This document shows positions 1 through 13,321 of a DNA stretch of 64,000 nucleotides, piece by piece. The number at the start of each line of letters is the position of its first letter. The first letter of the stretch is position 1. The position numbers and the translations under genes are program-made. The stretch lies in the NCBI RefSeq assembly GCF_004379255.2, contig NC_056046.1, positions 12,152,001 through 12,216,000 of the forward strand, given 5' to 3'. The DNA is from Salvia splendens. Its lineage: Eukaryota > Streptophyta > Magnoliopsida > Lamiales > Lamiaceae. The notes under the pieces were generated by a model. It was not told the origin of the DNA. It made no database searches and was given only the letters and a program-made list of their open reading frames with translations.

Positions 1-311
1 GCTCGCATGCATGCATATATGTATGAAATATCTGGAGTCTTTTAAGTGGCCAAATGTAAGTAACAGCCATGGCGTCTAAGTAACGTTCATAAACTTATTG
101 TATATCTCAGATAAGATGCAAGTGATACAGTTGACATGGGAAAGATTGTTTTATAATTCTCTCTCCAAAAAAGGTAGAAACTAAACAACAATGAACCAAA
201 GGTTTAACTGAAACATTACCAGTGAAAACTTAATACAAAAGTTGCTAACTCAAACCAAACTTACCAACATACTACTAGCATTTTCACAAACAAAACACAC
301 ATACTCATGCG
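1..311. other. 3' flank of NUP98, non-coding
   Basis: This AT-rich stretch lies just downstream of the NUP98 stop codon on the minus strand and probably holds its 3' UTR and polyadenylation region. I see no open reading frame or repeat of note in it. Confidence 0.6.
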
Positions 312-3300
312 TCAACTAAAACAAGTAAGCACGTTTTCACAACTTTCATCTTCGTCATCGCCAAGCTTATATGCGCTGAAATGGTTGACTCTGAACTTCC
401 ATTCTCCTTTCACTGGATCGTAAGAAACAAACTCAGCACCTTGATCCTCAGCTTTTCTTTTCAGCATCTCTTTGTACTTGCCGATTCTTGGCCCCTCCAC
501 ATATTGCTGACCTGTCTTCTTATCGAAGCATTTTATGTTTAGGAGTGTAACCTCGGCAGGCTTGTTCAGACCTTGTCCAACCGGGGGTTTCTTGCTCTCA
601 TCCATGTAAACTATCACCTCACGATTGTTGAATTGGATCAGAGACTCGAGATCTAGCCTCCGCACATCAGTTTCCCCAAAGAACTTGATGCTACCATATT
701 CATGCCTTCCCACTACAAAATCCTTCACATGGCGACAATAGCCTGGCTCAGCCCTTCCCTTTGCAGCCAACTCCTGGATCCGTGGCTCGGTATAATAGTC
801 AGAGTGGCGGAGCTTTGGCATCAGTGCCTCAATTCCAGCTCCATGCTCATAAACTATAGCAGCTTCACCAGCTCGATGCCCTGTAAGAGTTATGTATGAG
901 TCACCTTTCTCTGTGGAAAGACCATCACGGACACCATTAGCTTTCTGGTTCCCTTTTACAGGATTAGCTTGTTCTTTAGCCAGACCATTTTCCACTGAAT
1001 CTTCTCTTGGGGAAGCTGAATTACAAACAATTAATCAGATTGCAAAGATTCACACATTTTTTATTAAAAGAGAAATGTTAAGTGCATAATGTTACATAAA
1101 TAAGGGATCATAACTACAAAATAATATGAAGATTCTTTTATGAAATTAGCCAAAGTAGTGGAACTGATTCATGATTTCTTTCATATGTTTGCCAATTTTA
1201 GCAACTCTTGATGAATCTAGAATGAAGGGATTCGGATACAGAGTAATAGGCGGATATATCATATGCATTCGCTAATATCTCAAAATACAAAGCATATCGC
1301 ACATGCCACATGATAACAATGAAACAAAACAGAGATAGGAAATAAATAAATATAAATACTCCTATGATTAAGGGGTCATCCAACAAAAAGGCCACAGCAA
1401 AAATAGCTTAACTAAACTTAAATACTGAACCCTGCAAAAGTAGGGACCAAAGCCTTATTTATAAGACTAAAAAACTGCAACTTGAATAAAACTCTAAAAG
1501 GATAAATACTTAATATCCTAAACCAAATCAAACTCTAAAATTTGAACTCATCTCTAACAACTAAATAAATAGTGCTAGTAATATAATAACTAACAAAATC
1601 CAATGATGCATATCTGTATCAGATTCTGGCAGCACAAATGAGAGATTAAACATTCAACTCTATAACTAAATTGATGTTGTCAAGAATGTAATTTAACACT
1701 AGTACACAAATTTACATATATATGCTGTTGAGTTGGGCAAGTATAAGATTCTGAACAATTATGTCATTAAATTTAAGTACCCTTACTAAATGAGGCACAA
1801 CACCATAGCCCAATGAGCAACCACAACAATTCAACGATTTTATCTTCTTTTTAATATAAAAGAAAAGGCATACAACTACTAGATTTAACTTTCAAAGAAG
1901 ATAAAACAATGAAGAGAAACACAGAATAAAACCTATTTTAAGAACCAGCAGAAATGTTATGTGATGAAAATCTGAAGTACATGATATTAGCAAAATCTCA
2001 ATGGAAGAAGAGCATATTTACCATCTTTGTTCCTGTTCCCATTTATGGAATTGTAGCCATCATCATGAAGCTCACCTGTTCATTACCAATGAAAATTGGA
2101 GATGAAGATAACTACAAAAGTGAACAGATAAACACACTTACAGCCACAAGTCCAGTTAAGCCCTCAAGTATGAGGTATACCAGATCCAAGAGAAAACAAT
2201 TCATGTAGGGAGGAAAAGATAAAGAGGGGAGAATAACTTAAACAGTATCGCAGGCACGATCTCAATATCCAACCCAACTATGTTATTAGTAAAGCAACAA
2301 CGAAATGTATGTCTCTAGTAATAGTATTATGATATGGGATTCAAACTCCATTAATGACAGTCTCAGCAGTCCTTGAGATGGGAATAGATTTACTTGGAAT
2401 TTAGCTAACCCTCCACGTGAGCTCTGATGAACCATCAATCATCTCCACATATGATACTGATTCTACAGAATCACACCAACAGCACAATATTGACTATTGC
2501 ATACCATTGTCTTAATGTATGGCAATACTACATTACGGTAATCATTGCTCGCAAAATTTTAGGTCGGATGGAAGGAACAACAGAGCTCAAACTAGAATGT
2601 TTTCTTCCCAATTTGGTGGATAGATCTTTCAACAAATCAATTTTCAACAATAATACCATGTAATATATCAATAATAACTGAAGCCTCTCACCCCTCCAGT
2701 AAAAGGGTTCCAACATCATAGGGAGCATACAAGACATTACATAATCAAGAACATCATTGACAAATTAACATGTTTCAGAATGTCATGAAAAAACATGGAG
2801 TCCATCGGGCCCTTTATAACCACAGGATCATTCACAAATGTCAGAAATCAGAAATGGATTATCAAAGTAATTAAATAAAAGCACTTTGTGCAAGACAGTT
2901 TCTTTGGAAGTTCATACACAAGATCAAAATCAAAAACTCAAGTGAAAAGATTTGTTTTATATGTACCAAAACATACAGACATGCATAGAGGACAATGCAA
3001 GCTCAAAGAATAACACCAAATTATGTCAAGGTACTTGTACTAAAATATTCCCACTCATCATATCCAAACATCTACTTACAGTTACCTAGAAATCATGCAT
3101 AATCACATTATTACTAACAATCCAGCAATAAGGCAAAGAAGATACTGGTATATACCATTTTCACGCATGGGAGTGCCAGTGGTCTTTGTTTTCTCTGCAC
3201 TGGATCTAGAATGCCACTGTTCCAGTGGACGGATCACTAGAGCTCTAGGATTCTCCCTTGGCACAAACAGAGCATCTGCTTTTGGTGTGCTTGCTGTTTC

Positions 3301-4907
3301 TTCATCATCATTAAAGAAAGGCACCTGGGAGGATTTGAAAATAGAAGGAACCCGTCTATCAGAAAGCTAATACCTTAAGTTGCATAAAAAATTGATCAGA
3401 TAACATATTTGATGCATGTTGAGTTTCATTTAGGAGTAATCTAACCTTTGGCCAATTGGATTTAGGGTGATATTTCCTAACTGGAAGCTTTACACGCCTT
3501 TGGGAGAGGTGTCGAGATGTTAAAAGAGAGGATATTCTTACAGGAACTGGTTTTTCAACAACCTGTTATAAAAAAAGATGTATTCACAAAAATGCCCCAA
3601 GACATCATGCAAGCTCTCTAACCTGCTCAAGTTCTGTGAAATAATACTTACTGGCAGGCTAGAAATACCATACTGAAGAGAAGAGGAAATCCCCGCGCGA
3701 CCAATTGACACCTGAGGCATTGTAGGTAAAGTTCCAAAGGGATTTGTAATGGGAGCTGCTTGTGCAGCAACTGTGGTTTGCGTGCCTGGCCTGTAAAATG
3801 AAAGCAAAGAAACTCACGTCACACAGTACAGGAGGGAGGAGATTAAGGTCTGGCCCCACTGAAGCTGGTTTTGCAGAGACTTGTATGACACAAAAACCCA
3901 CCAACAAAATTTCAAGCTCATCATACAATCAAAGAGAAATCCATTATGGCTTCAAAGTCAACAAAAAATTATACTCCCTCCGTCCACGAAAAATAGTCTC
4001 ATTTTGCCATTTTCGGATGTCCACAAAAAAAAGTCCCATTTCAAAAATGGAAACTTTCTCACATACTTTATTCACTTTTTCTCCTCTCTTACTTTTTCTT
4101 TTTTGCTCTCCTACTTTATCTACTTTTTCTCCCATCTCTCTTACTTTACCAATTTCTCATTAAAACCCGTGCCGTCCACAAATGGGACTATTTTTTGTGG
4201 GCGGAGGGAGTAAGTAAGATGGGAAGGTGACCGAGGGATAGAGCTAGGTCATGAGACATAAGATAGTCATTCACTGACATGCTTGGCCATAAAAACAACC
4301 AGAACCAAGGCGCCATTCTAAATAACTGAACCTAAGTGTTAACCTAATTGTAGACAGACTGACATGTTAGATAGTAATAGGCAATAATAGAGCACATGGC
4401 CCAGCAAATAAAATGCAACTTCAACCATATTCACCCTTCAACAAACCCCTCCACAACAACTAAAAGAAAGAGCAAGAGCATGTACGGTGAATAAATAAGC
4501 TACCAAAACTAATCAAAAAGCAAGATCAATCACACAATGAGTATGCATCCAATAATTCTAGTTTTCGTAACTAGTGTGTAAGATAAGAAAAAAGTGACAT
4601 ACGCTTGTCCAAAAGCAGTATTGCTGAACATGCCAGGGGTGCCAGTATAGCCACTTGGAGCAGCTGCAAAGACAGGATCGTTAAAATACTAGGATGCTGC
4701 ATTGTCAAAGCTACACACAGAGAGAGAGAGAGAGCACTTGCAAATGACATTATCAGGTGAAACTGAAAATTCACAACAATGATTACCTGCTTGTGACTGG
4801 CCAAAATTGCTGAAGTTGAAGCTCCCAGGAGCCGGCTGTGCCGATTGAAATGGAGTAGAAATAGAAGGCTTCAAAGAAATGAAAGGAAGAGTATATTAGA
4901 AATGACG

Positions 4908-4942
<35 letters not shown>

Positions 4943-7900
4943 CCAAATAAATTTCTGGATATCAAGAAAAATAATCTCCTACACAAAATGGCAACAAAAA
5001 ACCTCTATCATCCTCATTCAACATATGTTTATTTATTTAGTAGCTATCATTCATACATGGCAAAGGACTACAGTTCAATTTATGGATTCTCAAGTCTCCA
5101 TATGCTTACTTAGAAAATTTTATTAAATGTCCATACCGAACTCCTACAATTCAACTGAATATCTAAATATTTTATGTAGCACATTCATGTCCTTCGACAA
5201 AGAGATCCCAAGCTTAGCACATAAGCATGTGCTCAGAGAGAGATACTTAAATTGCTTTTTGACAAAGCATATGGCATTATGAAATCAGCTATCATCCTGT
5301 TCATTTTGAGTTCACTTAAAAGCCTTGGCTAAGTTTGCTTAAAATATATAACTACAAGCAAGAACAAGAAGAGAAGTCATAAAGAACTCACAGTTGTTTG
5401 ACCAAATCCCAACGCGCCACCAGTGCTGCTTGGAAGTGATGAACTGCTTGCAAACAGATTGCCACTAAAACCCATAGAGGGTGTAGGAAACAAATTTGAC
5501 TGACCAAAACCTGAGGTAGTTTGACCAAATGCAGTTGTCTGTCCAAAAGGTGAACTACTCTGTCCAAGTGTAGGTGTCGTTGACTGGAATAATGGGGAAG
5601 ACTGAGTGTTACCAAACCCTAAGCTGGTACCAAATGCAGTCCCAGTCCCCTGTGATGATGAAGACCCAAAAATAGATGGTGATCCGAAAGGAGATGGGCT
5701 TGAAGAGTTAAAAAGAGAAGAAGAGGTATTGCCTCCGAATGGTTGAGCTGCACCAAATAAGGAGGTTGTTGTTGATGATGTAGAGCCAAAAGGGCTAGTT
5801 GTATTTGATGTTCCAAAAGGTGAAGAACTAAAGGCAGCACCAGTTGAAGGTGCAAAGCCTGAATTGTTAAACGCTGGTGTTTTAGGAGCGAATAGATTGG
5901 AAGGTGTTGAAGATGAAAAGGGATTTGTAGATGACTGGCCAAATGAAGGAGTGGGTGTGGCTGAAAATGGACCAACAAATCCAGGAGCAGCAGTAGCCTG
6001 ACCGGCAGGAGCTGGCCCTCCTGATTTTTTAACAGAAAAAAAAACATTCAGCTAAATATTAAGTAATAAATTCTCTTTCAGGCAAGAATCATAAATTTAA
6101 ACCAGAAGAGCACCTTTATCTCCTAACTGGTAGTCCTCCCATCTAAGTTCTTCATGGCTTTTATCTTTATAGACCGGCATGGCTGAGATAGATTCTAGCT
6201 TTCCAGCAGGCTGTGTACCTGTGGCACCATCTGTCTCGGGTGTTGCTGAGTATGGAGTTACTCTACTCCCGCCCCGTTGCCCTCCAAAAGCAGTCTGGCC
6301 AAATCCTGAGTTACCAAATGCAGGCGTTGTAGTCTGAGCTCCTGTAACAAATTATGCAAGCAAATAGTCAGAAGTAGCAGTTGCTGACATTGTTTTTAAA
6401 CCTGCTCTACTTGACATTGTTCCCACACAACTTTGTGCAAAGTAAAATGAACAAACTAAGTTCAATAAGTTTCATGTATGGAAAGCAAGTGCAAGCCCCT
6501 TACACTAGCTTAAATGGAATTGATCACCACAGAAAAACAAATTAACCAGTATATGACATGTTATTCTCAAATTTACTCATTCAAATACGTTTTTTTCTGC
6601 TCAATCAAAACAAGGTTAGACATTCTGCTCAGTATAAAGATACATTCATGAATAGGACTTGACTTTAGAATGATACATTCGGACATGGAAAGCTAGCTTA
6701 CCAAATGAAGCACTTTGAGCTCCAAAGGATGATGTTGCACCAAATGGACTACTTCCAAATGCAGAAGTTGATTGGCCAAATGCAGATGTTGATTGGCCAA
6801 ATGCAGGACTTGATCCGAAATTAAATGACGGAGTACTTGAAGCACCAAATGCAGAAGTGGTTGTGGCACCAAAAGCCGGACTGCTTGTTGCACCAAAAGC
6901 AGGAGAAGCTGTGGCACCAAAAGCTGGCGTGCTAGAAGCCCCAAATGATGGAGTGGAAGAAGCACCAAATGCTGGAGTGCTTGATCCAAAAGGAGAACTT
7001 GACACACCAAAGCCACCACTTGTGCTGCCAAATGTTGGGCTTGCAGTAGAACCAAAGGCAGGGGTGCTAGTTGCACCAAAAGCTGGAGTACTGGGTGCCC
7101 CAAATGCAGGACTACTTGACGCACCAAAGGCAGGTTGACTAGGAGCACCAAAAGGTGTAGATGAGCCAAATAAATTGCTCCCAGAGGCAGGCTGTGATTG
7201 CTGGAATGAACCTCCAAAAGGACTTGATTGAGTAGTATTAGATCCAAAACCACCAAATGCGGGCTTCTGTCCAAATACTGAGGACCCTATAATTCAAAAA
7301 AATTTGACTCAACACAAGTATGTTTGAAGAATATTAAAGGAATTAAAAGATGATGATTATTCATGAAACATGTCTGATAAGTGAAACTCTTAGTCAATTT
7401 AAGGATAAATAAGTCCATGCTTTTGGTTTTATATCATGAACTTCATCAGTTAAAAATATTAATTCGTTTACGTTTTCCATTTGTGAAAATTGTCTTGAAT
7501 TTCAGGACTCCACCTGTCCACCAGAGAACCACATAATGTATTTCAAGGTCCACATGCTTTATATTGTTGTGGGCAATGATATATCCATTCATTTTTAGGT
7601 CAAGAAATTAGCAAGCAGAATCTCACCCAAAGCAGTGAAAAAATAATTCATGTAAACACTAGGGTTGAGAACATGATAACAGTGGTAGCGGTTACGAAGA
7701 ATGAAGAAATTTGAAATTAACTGAATAAAATTCATTATTTTAAAGTTTAATGTTGACAAAAAGAGGGAGAAGGAGAAAAAACGAAGCGTTGAAAATTGCG
7801 GGCCAAAATTCTCTAAAGAAGAAAAATATTAGTACTTTTTAGGGTTAGTCTTAAGGACATCCAAGCCCTTTATCTGAAAGAGAAAAACAGCCTAAGTTTT

Positions 7901-9239
7901 TTGCCTTGCTCCGTTATCACAAAACCATCATATGAGAAGGCAATATGCTGGATTTTCTGATTTTGAAAAGCATATGTATAAGCACAATTCTAAAACCAGG
8001 GTGTATAGACTGCAACTTAGTATAATACAAAAAAATTTAATAAATGCAAAAACACTTGCTTCAAGCAAATAATGGATACTGGGCCAACCATATTTTACAC
8101 CTAGTTCGTGTCATCAATACAGCTACTCACCACCAAATGCTGAAGATGTGTTTCCAAATGCAGACCCTGTGGAAGCTCCAAAGGTTGGGGTTGCACTTCC
8201 AAAAGCAGGTGATGATGAAGCACCAAAAACAGAAGTGGATCCAAAAGGAGAAGAAGATTGGGCACCAAAAACACCAGTAGACATGCCGCCAAAAATAGAA
8301 CCCCCTGTCTGCGAGCCAAAAGGGCTAGTATTGCCACCAAAAGGTTTAGGGGCAAAAGGATTGTTAGTAGCGCTGCTAGTTTGCCCAAAAACAGGTTGAG
8401 ACCCGAATGGGCTACTAGACGACTGCCCAAAAGCTGCAACAGAACAAGGAAAAGTCAGAATGTACAAGCATAAACAAGAGCATACTGTATAAAAGATCTT
8501 CAATTGTGTATTCTCCCATTTTTCAAATAAACAATGATACATTTGATCTCGCATATGACTTTATAAGTAATACTTTTGAGGGCTCGGGAACACAAATAGA
8601 TCACATTGAACAATTAAATGATGTCATGGTAGTTCATAAAGAAGTTAGTACAAAGGTTTAATGTTGGCCTTACACAGATGAGAAGTTGGAGAATGACTCA
8701 CTCACTAGATTAGATGTACAGACTCTATAGATATAAGTCCTTAGCAAATGTAAATCCTTATCGTATGTGTTCCTCAAAAATTTCCCTCAAAACAAGACTC
8801 TTGGCTACATGTCTTTATTATTCTCCCTGATCTAAACATCCTCTCCTTATTCATCATATAAATTAAGAGAATAGGAAGCCCTAAGCAGCATTAGGTCATG
8901 TACGATGCTCGGATGAACTGTTACCATAACACAACAAAATAAATTCATTATCATCCGCAATCATGCTCATACCCAATACCATTATCATTACCTAAGCAAT
9001 ACTTGACAAACTCACGTTAGGAATTTGTTGTTGATGATATATGGATTCAAAGGCGTAAAGAGGAGACATAGACATACTTCTTAAGCAGAGTTTTCCACAG
9101 AAAGATACCAGAGTAGAATAACCAATGTGGCAATATAAAGTAATCAAAAGAATAACCAATGTGGCAACACAAAATAACAAATATACAAAACTGACTACGT
9201 TAGGGGATAAAGCACTTACGGTTGCTTCCGAACATTATT
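312..9239 (-). CDS. NUP98: Nucleoporin NUP98 (FG nucleoporin with autoproteolytic C-terminus), 12 coding exons
   Basis: FG nucleoporin of the nuclear pore channel, acting in mRNA export and transport. Exons, in transcript order on the minus strand: 9239-9220 (ATG at 9235, only 16 coding nt), 8433-8131, 7286-6702, 6341-6114, 6020-5392, 4868-4787, 4663-4603, 3790-3652, 3562-3446, 3366-3156, 2075-2022 and 1015-312. All introns are GT-AG and every junction keeps frame; the coding sum is 3129 nt, 1042 aa. The start reads MFGSNPFGQ. Residues 1-300 and about 380-690 are dense in FG/AFG repeats. Exon 4 carries the GLEBS (Gle2/RAE1-binding) signature EELRWEDYQ near residue 370. A linker with [10 protein letters not shown] leads to the last exon, the autopeptidase domain, ending in HFSAYKL; family knowledge puts self-cleavage between F1021 and S1022, leaving a 21-residue tail. 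Intron 7 holds a Stowaway MITE. Several open frames inside the FG exons are other-frame shadows. Confidence 0.95.
3974..4210. mobile_element. Stowaway-type MITE in NUP98 intron
   Basis: The ends read CTCCCTCCGTCC and its inverse GGCGGAGGGAG, flanked on both sides by TA (3972-3973, 4211-4212). About 237 bp, AT-rich inside, no coding capacity. This is the classic Stowaway (Tc1/mariner-derived) terminus with TA target duplication. It sits in the intron between the exons 3652-3790 and 4603-4663. Confidence 0.9.
4910..4938. repeat. (GA)n microsatellite
   Basis: Fourteen or so uninterrupted GA dinucleotides in a NUP98 intron, just upstream (in transcript sense) of the exon at 4787-4868. A shorter GA run lies at about 4718-4735. 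Confidence 0.95.
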
Positions 9240-9790
9240 CTTCAGAAAAAAGAAAACCAGTAGTGCGTATTCTTTTATCTGGAATCTGAACAGCAAGTAG
9301 GAAAACAGACCTATTCAGAACATCAATAAACGAAATTCAAACACGCATCCCCAATACAACAATCAGTTCAATGAACAAATAAGCACCGAGATATCGACAT
9401 TATTATAATTTGCCTCAACAAAAACAACATTAAGACGACAGAAGCAGTATTAACACGATACTGAGCGATAAACAAACAAATCAAAGAACTGTAGCTCGAA
9501 GAAGAAGAAGAAGAAGAAGAAGAAGAAGAATGAAGAGCATCGGAAAACAAAATTAGGTTTAAACGAAGAGCGGGGAGATACCTTGGACGAGAATCCGGGA
9601 GAGCGAGGGATCCACCGGCAGCGCGAAGGCGGAAATCGACGAGTAGGGTCGCGTAGACAAGCAGCGAAGAGTTGGAGAAATGTAGAAAGAAAAGACGAAA
9701 ATCAATTATTTTAAGAGAATGGAACCGACTATTTGGGGATCGATCGCGTAAGACTTAAGATGGGCTTTTAGAGTTGTTATGGGCTCATTT
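9240..9790 (-). promoter_or_regulatory. NUP98 5' leader intron, untranslated exon and likely promoter
   Basis: Read on the minus strand, an exon ends at 9582 with donor GTATCTCC, and the start-codon exon begins at 9239 after the acceptor TTTTCTGAAG. An untranslated first exon from roughly 9720 to 9582 and a 5' UTR intron of about 340 nt are therefore likely. The promoter should lie near or above 9720; I see no clear TATA box. Positions are inferred from splice signals only. Confidence 0.6.
9498..9530. repeat. (GAA)11 microsatellite in NUP98 leader intron
   Basis: Eleven GAA units on the plus strand, so a TTC tract in the transcript, inside the inferred 5' UTR intron close to its donor. Confidence 0.9.
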
Positions 9791-11102
9791 TTTATTTTTC
9801 TCAATTGTTAGTTTGGAATTTGGATTATGGAAATATGGTTTTCTATTAATATTTATATTGTACTATATAATATTGTATTGTAATTTTATTTACTATAGTA
9901 TTTTTATGGTTTCAACATAGGTTATTATTTTGGCCGCATATTACTAACTACGTAATAATACTATCATATATTATTAGAAAAAACAAATCAAATTCACACT
10001 TAAAAAAATGTTGCTAAATTCATACGTTCAAAACATTACATATAAGAACAAAAAACATCAGTTTATTAGTGAAGTTTTGCATTCTATATTGAAAATTTTT
10101 ATTAAATAATTTAGTATATTTGTTAAATTAGTCATTGTTATTTCTTCGTACCAAGGACATTTTTACTTTTGAGTCTCTGACGATATCCCAACTTAGTTCT
10201 GGCATTTCAGTTTTGAAAATTAAGTATTTTATATCATTTATTTATTAGAAAGACATTATGTAATTATTATAAAATGATAGTGTATTATTATAATTTGTTT
10301 TACCAAAACACTAACTCAATAAACTCATCCGATCTGATTGTATATTAAATTATTATTACAATTATTTATTATAATTACATACACTGTAATCATATGATAA
10401 CTCATATCTTTAGTCATAACTAAATAACTTTATATAGATCACACAATTTTATAATCTAGTGGTTGAATTTAATCTCTCGTTTTTCTTAATATTTAAATAT
10501 GAAAAAGAGTAATTTTGACATTTGAATATAATTAGAGACTCGCGGTTATATCATTTCAAATCTTATATGGAATTCACGTTATCTCTCCTAAAATTATTCA
10601 AAATTTTAAACTTGATAGTATAACTTTTTAAATAGAGTACTGTAAATTATCGAATTCCTTATATGGAGTACTTTATACCTCCACTCAAAAATTATAACTA
10701 AATAGAGTGTATATAATAGTTTAAAATAAAGGATACTCCTTCATGATAATAGTTGGATAGAAATCTAACGATATCACTTCAATTTTTAAAATAATATTAA
10801 TTTGATAGAAATTTTAGAAAGAAATTCAATTTATGAAATTTGCCTGATTAATGGAACGTTTCCATTACCATGATTATTTATAAATTCATACCATAGATAA
10901 ATCTTGTAATTAGTAGTGATTTGACTTTACAAATACTAATACTATAATAAAAAGGTAATCTAGTACTACAAAAATAATATTCAGTTAATAAGAAACCGGT
11001 ATAAATAAAAATCAGCTTAAAACTTGAGGGTATTTTATATATACAAATTTTGTCGACTTATCTTTTCTCTTTATATTATTACCCAATATAATATTAAATA
11101 CT
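9791..11102. other. AT-rich intergenic DNA
   Basis: Very AT-rich, stop-dense in all frames, with no recognisable gene, repeat family or structured element that I can support. Confidence 0.6.
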
Positions 11103-11391
11103 ACTTCATCTATCCCATCAAAGATGACTCACTTTTTCTTTTTGGTTCGTCCCAACCAATATGACCAATTTCTTAGTTAGGAGATAATTAAAATACTCAA
11201 TTATCTTCTTCATTTTTTACTTTATTTATCTCTCATACTTTTAAACATTCAACAACCCTTTATTTCTCTTACTTTATTAGCCTACTTTTAAATAGCCAAC
11301 AACTTTTTCTCTCCCTTCTTTAACACTTTTAAATTAGTATGCATAAAATTCAGTGCCGTCCCAGAAAGGGGTCATCTTCCCGGAGGGAATA
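11103..11391. mobile_element. Degenerate Stowaway-like MITE
   Basis: The right end CCGGAGGGAATA and the left end TACTTCATCTATCCCATCA are decayed versions of the CTCCCTCCGTCCC terminus. The inner ends TCAAAGATGACTC and AAAGGGGTCATCTTCC are also roughly complementary, and the interior is the usual pyrimidine-rich CTCTTACTTTATT type. It looks older than the copies at 3974 and 31924. Confidence 0.65.
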
Positions 11392-12342
11392 CTTAAGTAA
11401 TTGAAGGTGAAAAAAATATCTGATTTTCACCGCACAACACATCACAATTTCGTGGACGCATGGAATGTTTTGATCTATTTTCAAATTGAACACTAGTACA
11501 ATAATTAATAATTAATATTCTATACGACATAAGCGCAACTCTCACAGAGAAATGATTTTGGCCACTCAATGATATGTGTGTGTATGAGTTGGTCACGTGA
11601 GTGGTAACTTTTGATGCTAAATGGCCATAATGTGGCCGGCCATAAAGAGTTAATTTAGTCAATTTACATGTATAAAAAATTAGAATTACCGATATAAACT
11701 TATATGTGTGTGAATGGACTTGTGAGTTGATACTTATCTTTGAATTTCATTACGTAAAACACATTAATATCACGAATTACTGTATACGTTGAGCAACAAT
11801 CAAGAAATGACAGTAGTAATAAGTTGAGCAAAAACTACGAAAAAGCAACACTAACATGTTGAGCAACATATAATGAAGACGATATAAAAGTAAAATCAAG
11901 TAGTATTAAACCAAAAATTTGAAAAAAAATCAATTTTTTTGTTATTTAATTAATTTATGGCTGACAATAATGTGGCCGCTTAGCATTATTCAACTTTAAA
12001 ACTTGAGTGGAATTGATCAAGACAGAGATAGCCGAGTACGTCGTGGTTGCGTTATTGCTATCAACACTTAATTAAAGGGGAATATAATCATATAGAACAT
12101 GTCGCAATCAGACTTATTCCAAAAACGTTTAAGATTTGTAATCAAATGAAAAATTGTAGCTATGCAAACCTTTGTGATGTGCATCATTTATTCGATATAT
12201 TTTCAAGTATGCAATTGAATCTCACCATTACTTTTACTCACGTAAACGAACCCTAATCAACATTCCCAATTAAATAATCAGCTCTAAAATTAGTTTAAAA
12301 TATGCAAATTCGAAAATTAATTATAAACTCTGAATGATTTAG
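11392..12342. other. Intergenic DNA left of Tat element 1
   Basis: No convincing gene. Short open frames here have no recognisable motifs. It ends at the TGCAC target duplication (12343-12347) of the neighbouring retrotransposon. Confidence 0.55.
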
Positions 12343-12347
12343 TGCAC

Positions 12348-12985
12348 TGATGGTTGGGCGAATTTTTGATGGTAGTAAATGCAGATAAAAGAAAATATAG
12401 ATCACGACACAAGGAATTACGTGGTTCGATTTACTGAGGTAAATCTACATCCACGGGAAGAAAGGAGGGCAAGATTGTATTGCTTGATCTGGTTTACAGC
12501 TTACAAATACAGACTTGCTATATGATATTTGATGTCTAGAGAGCTCTCTTTTGCCTTCCTAGTCTATCTGATCTAAGTTCTATTTATACATTGAACTAAG
12601 ATCGTGGCTTGCATCACCACTAACTAGGTCGTGGCTTACATCATCACTAATTAGGTCGTGGCTTACATCATCACTAATTAGATCGTGGATGTCGTGGAGG
12701 TCATGAGATCCTACATGGGTCCACCACTAAATAGATCGTGTAGTGGAGGTCGTGGAGGTTCTGCATGAGTCCACTATCTCCCAGTTCGGTCGAATACTGA
12801 GACCGAACTGCTGAACTATTGCCGAGCAGCTTTTGCCGATCTGAGAGTAGAGCTTGATTGGTCGGCTTTTACCGAGCTGTAGGCTGGGGCCGAACTCTTT
12901 GGTAATGCCGAACTGATACTCTTCCTTGGGCTTTGGGCTGATGGGCCGTCACTGCTATTGGGCTTGTTTAGTACGTACCCCATCA
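12348..12985 (-). repeat. 3' LTR of element 1
   Basis: 638 bp, starting TGATGGTTGG and ending CCCATCA on the plus strand; the partner copy is 18614-19251. On the minus strand a TATA-type motif TATAAATAGAAC lies near 12590. The adjoining polypurine tract, read on the minus strand, is a run of G followed by TAG directly before the LTR (12986-12999). Confidence 0.95.
12601..12681. repeat. 27-bp tandem repeat x3 inside the LTR
   Basis: Three consecutive units of the form (A/G)TCGTGGCTTACATCATCACT..., the first unit slightly diverged. The same array occurs in the partner LTR at about 18867-18947. In the minus orientation it lies upstream of the TATA-like motif, where LTR enhancer repeats are usual. 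Confidence 0.85.
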
Positions 12986-13004
12986 CTACCCCCCCCCCGA
13001 AAAG

Positions 13005-13039
13005 CGAAGTGAATCACTTCGGCGAAGCGAGTCACTTCG
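13005..13039. repeat. Twin palindromes beside the polypurine tract, element 1
   Basis: Two 17-bp near-perfect palindromes, CGAAGTGAATCACTTCG (13005-13021) and CGAAGCGAGTCACTTCG (13023-13039), one base apart. An equivalent pair lies at the same relative place in element 2 (47485-47519). They are about 20 bp from the LTR, between the polypurine tract and the promoter region of the antisense gene. Function unknown. Confidence 0.85.
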
Positions 13040-13321
13040 GCATTCTGGATAAAGGTACGGGGGAGGCTGACGTTAGGGGACGTGCCTTGCGCGTGACTGC
13101 ATTAAATGCGACAGTAAAATCCGGCCGTTGAATCCTGAAAAGGTGGGATTCGAAACGGTGTGATGATTTTGAAATCTTCTCCGAATCTGATAAATACGTC
13201 CTTCATCATTTGAACACTTTTGCTATTGCTTCTTCTGCATTCTCTCTCTTTTGCGTAAAAATTTCCTTCCGCTTTCAAGAATTTCTTCAGAATTTCTTCA
13301 GACTTTCAAAGAGTAAGAACT

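Noticed and set aside
3762..4213. Open frames of 110-133 codons at the MITE
   Set aside because: They run across intron and Stowaway sequence with no protein motif.
6693..7274. Leu/Val/His-rich open frames over the NUP98 FG exons (also 5619-6047, 8101-8439)
   Set aside because: They are other-frame readings of FG-repeat coding DNA; the FG frame is continuous, has splice sites and sums in frame.
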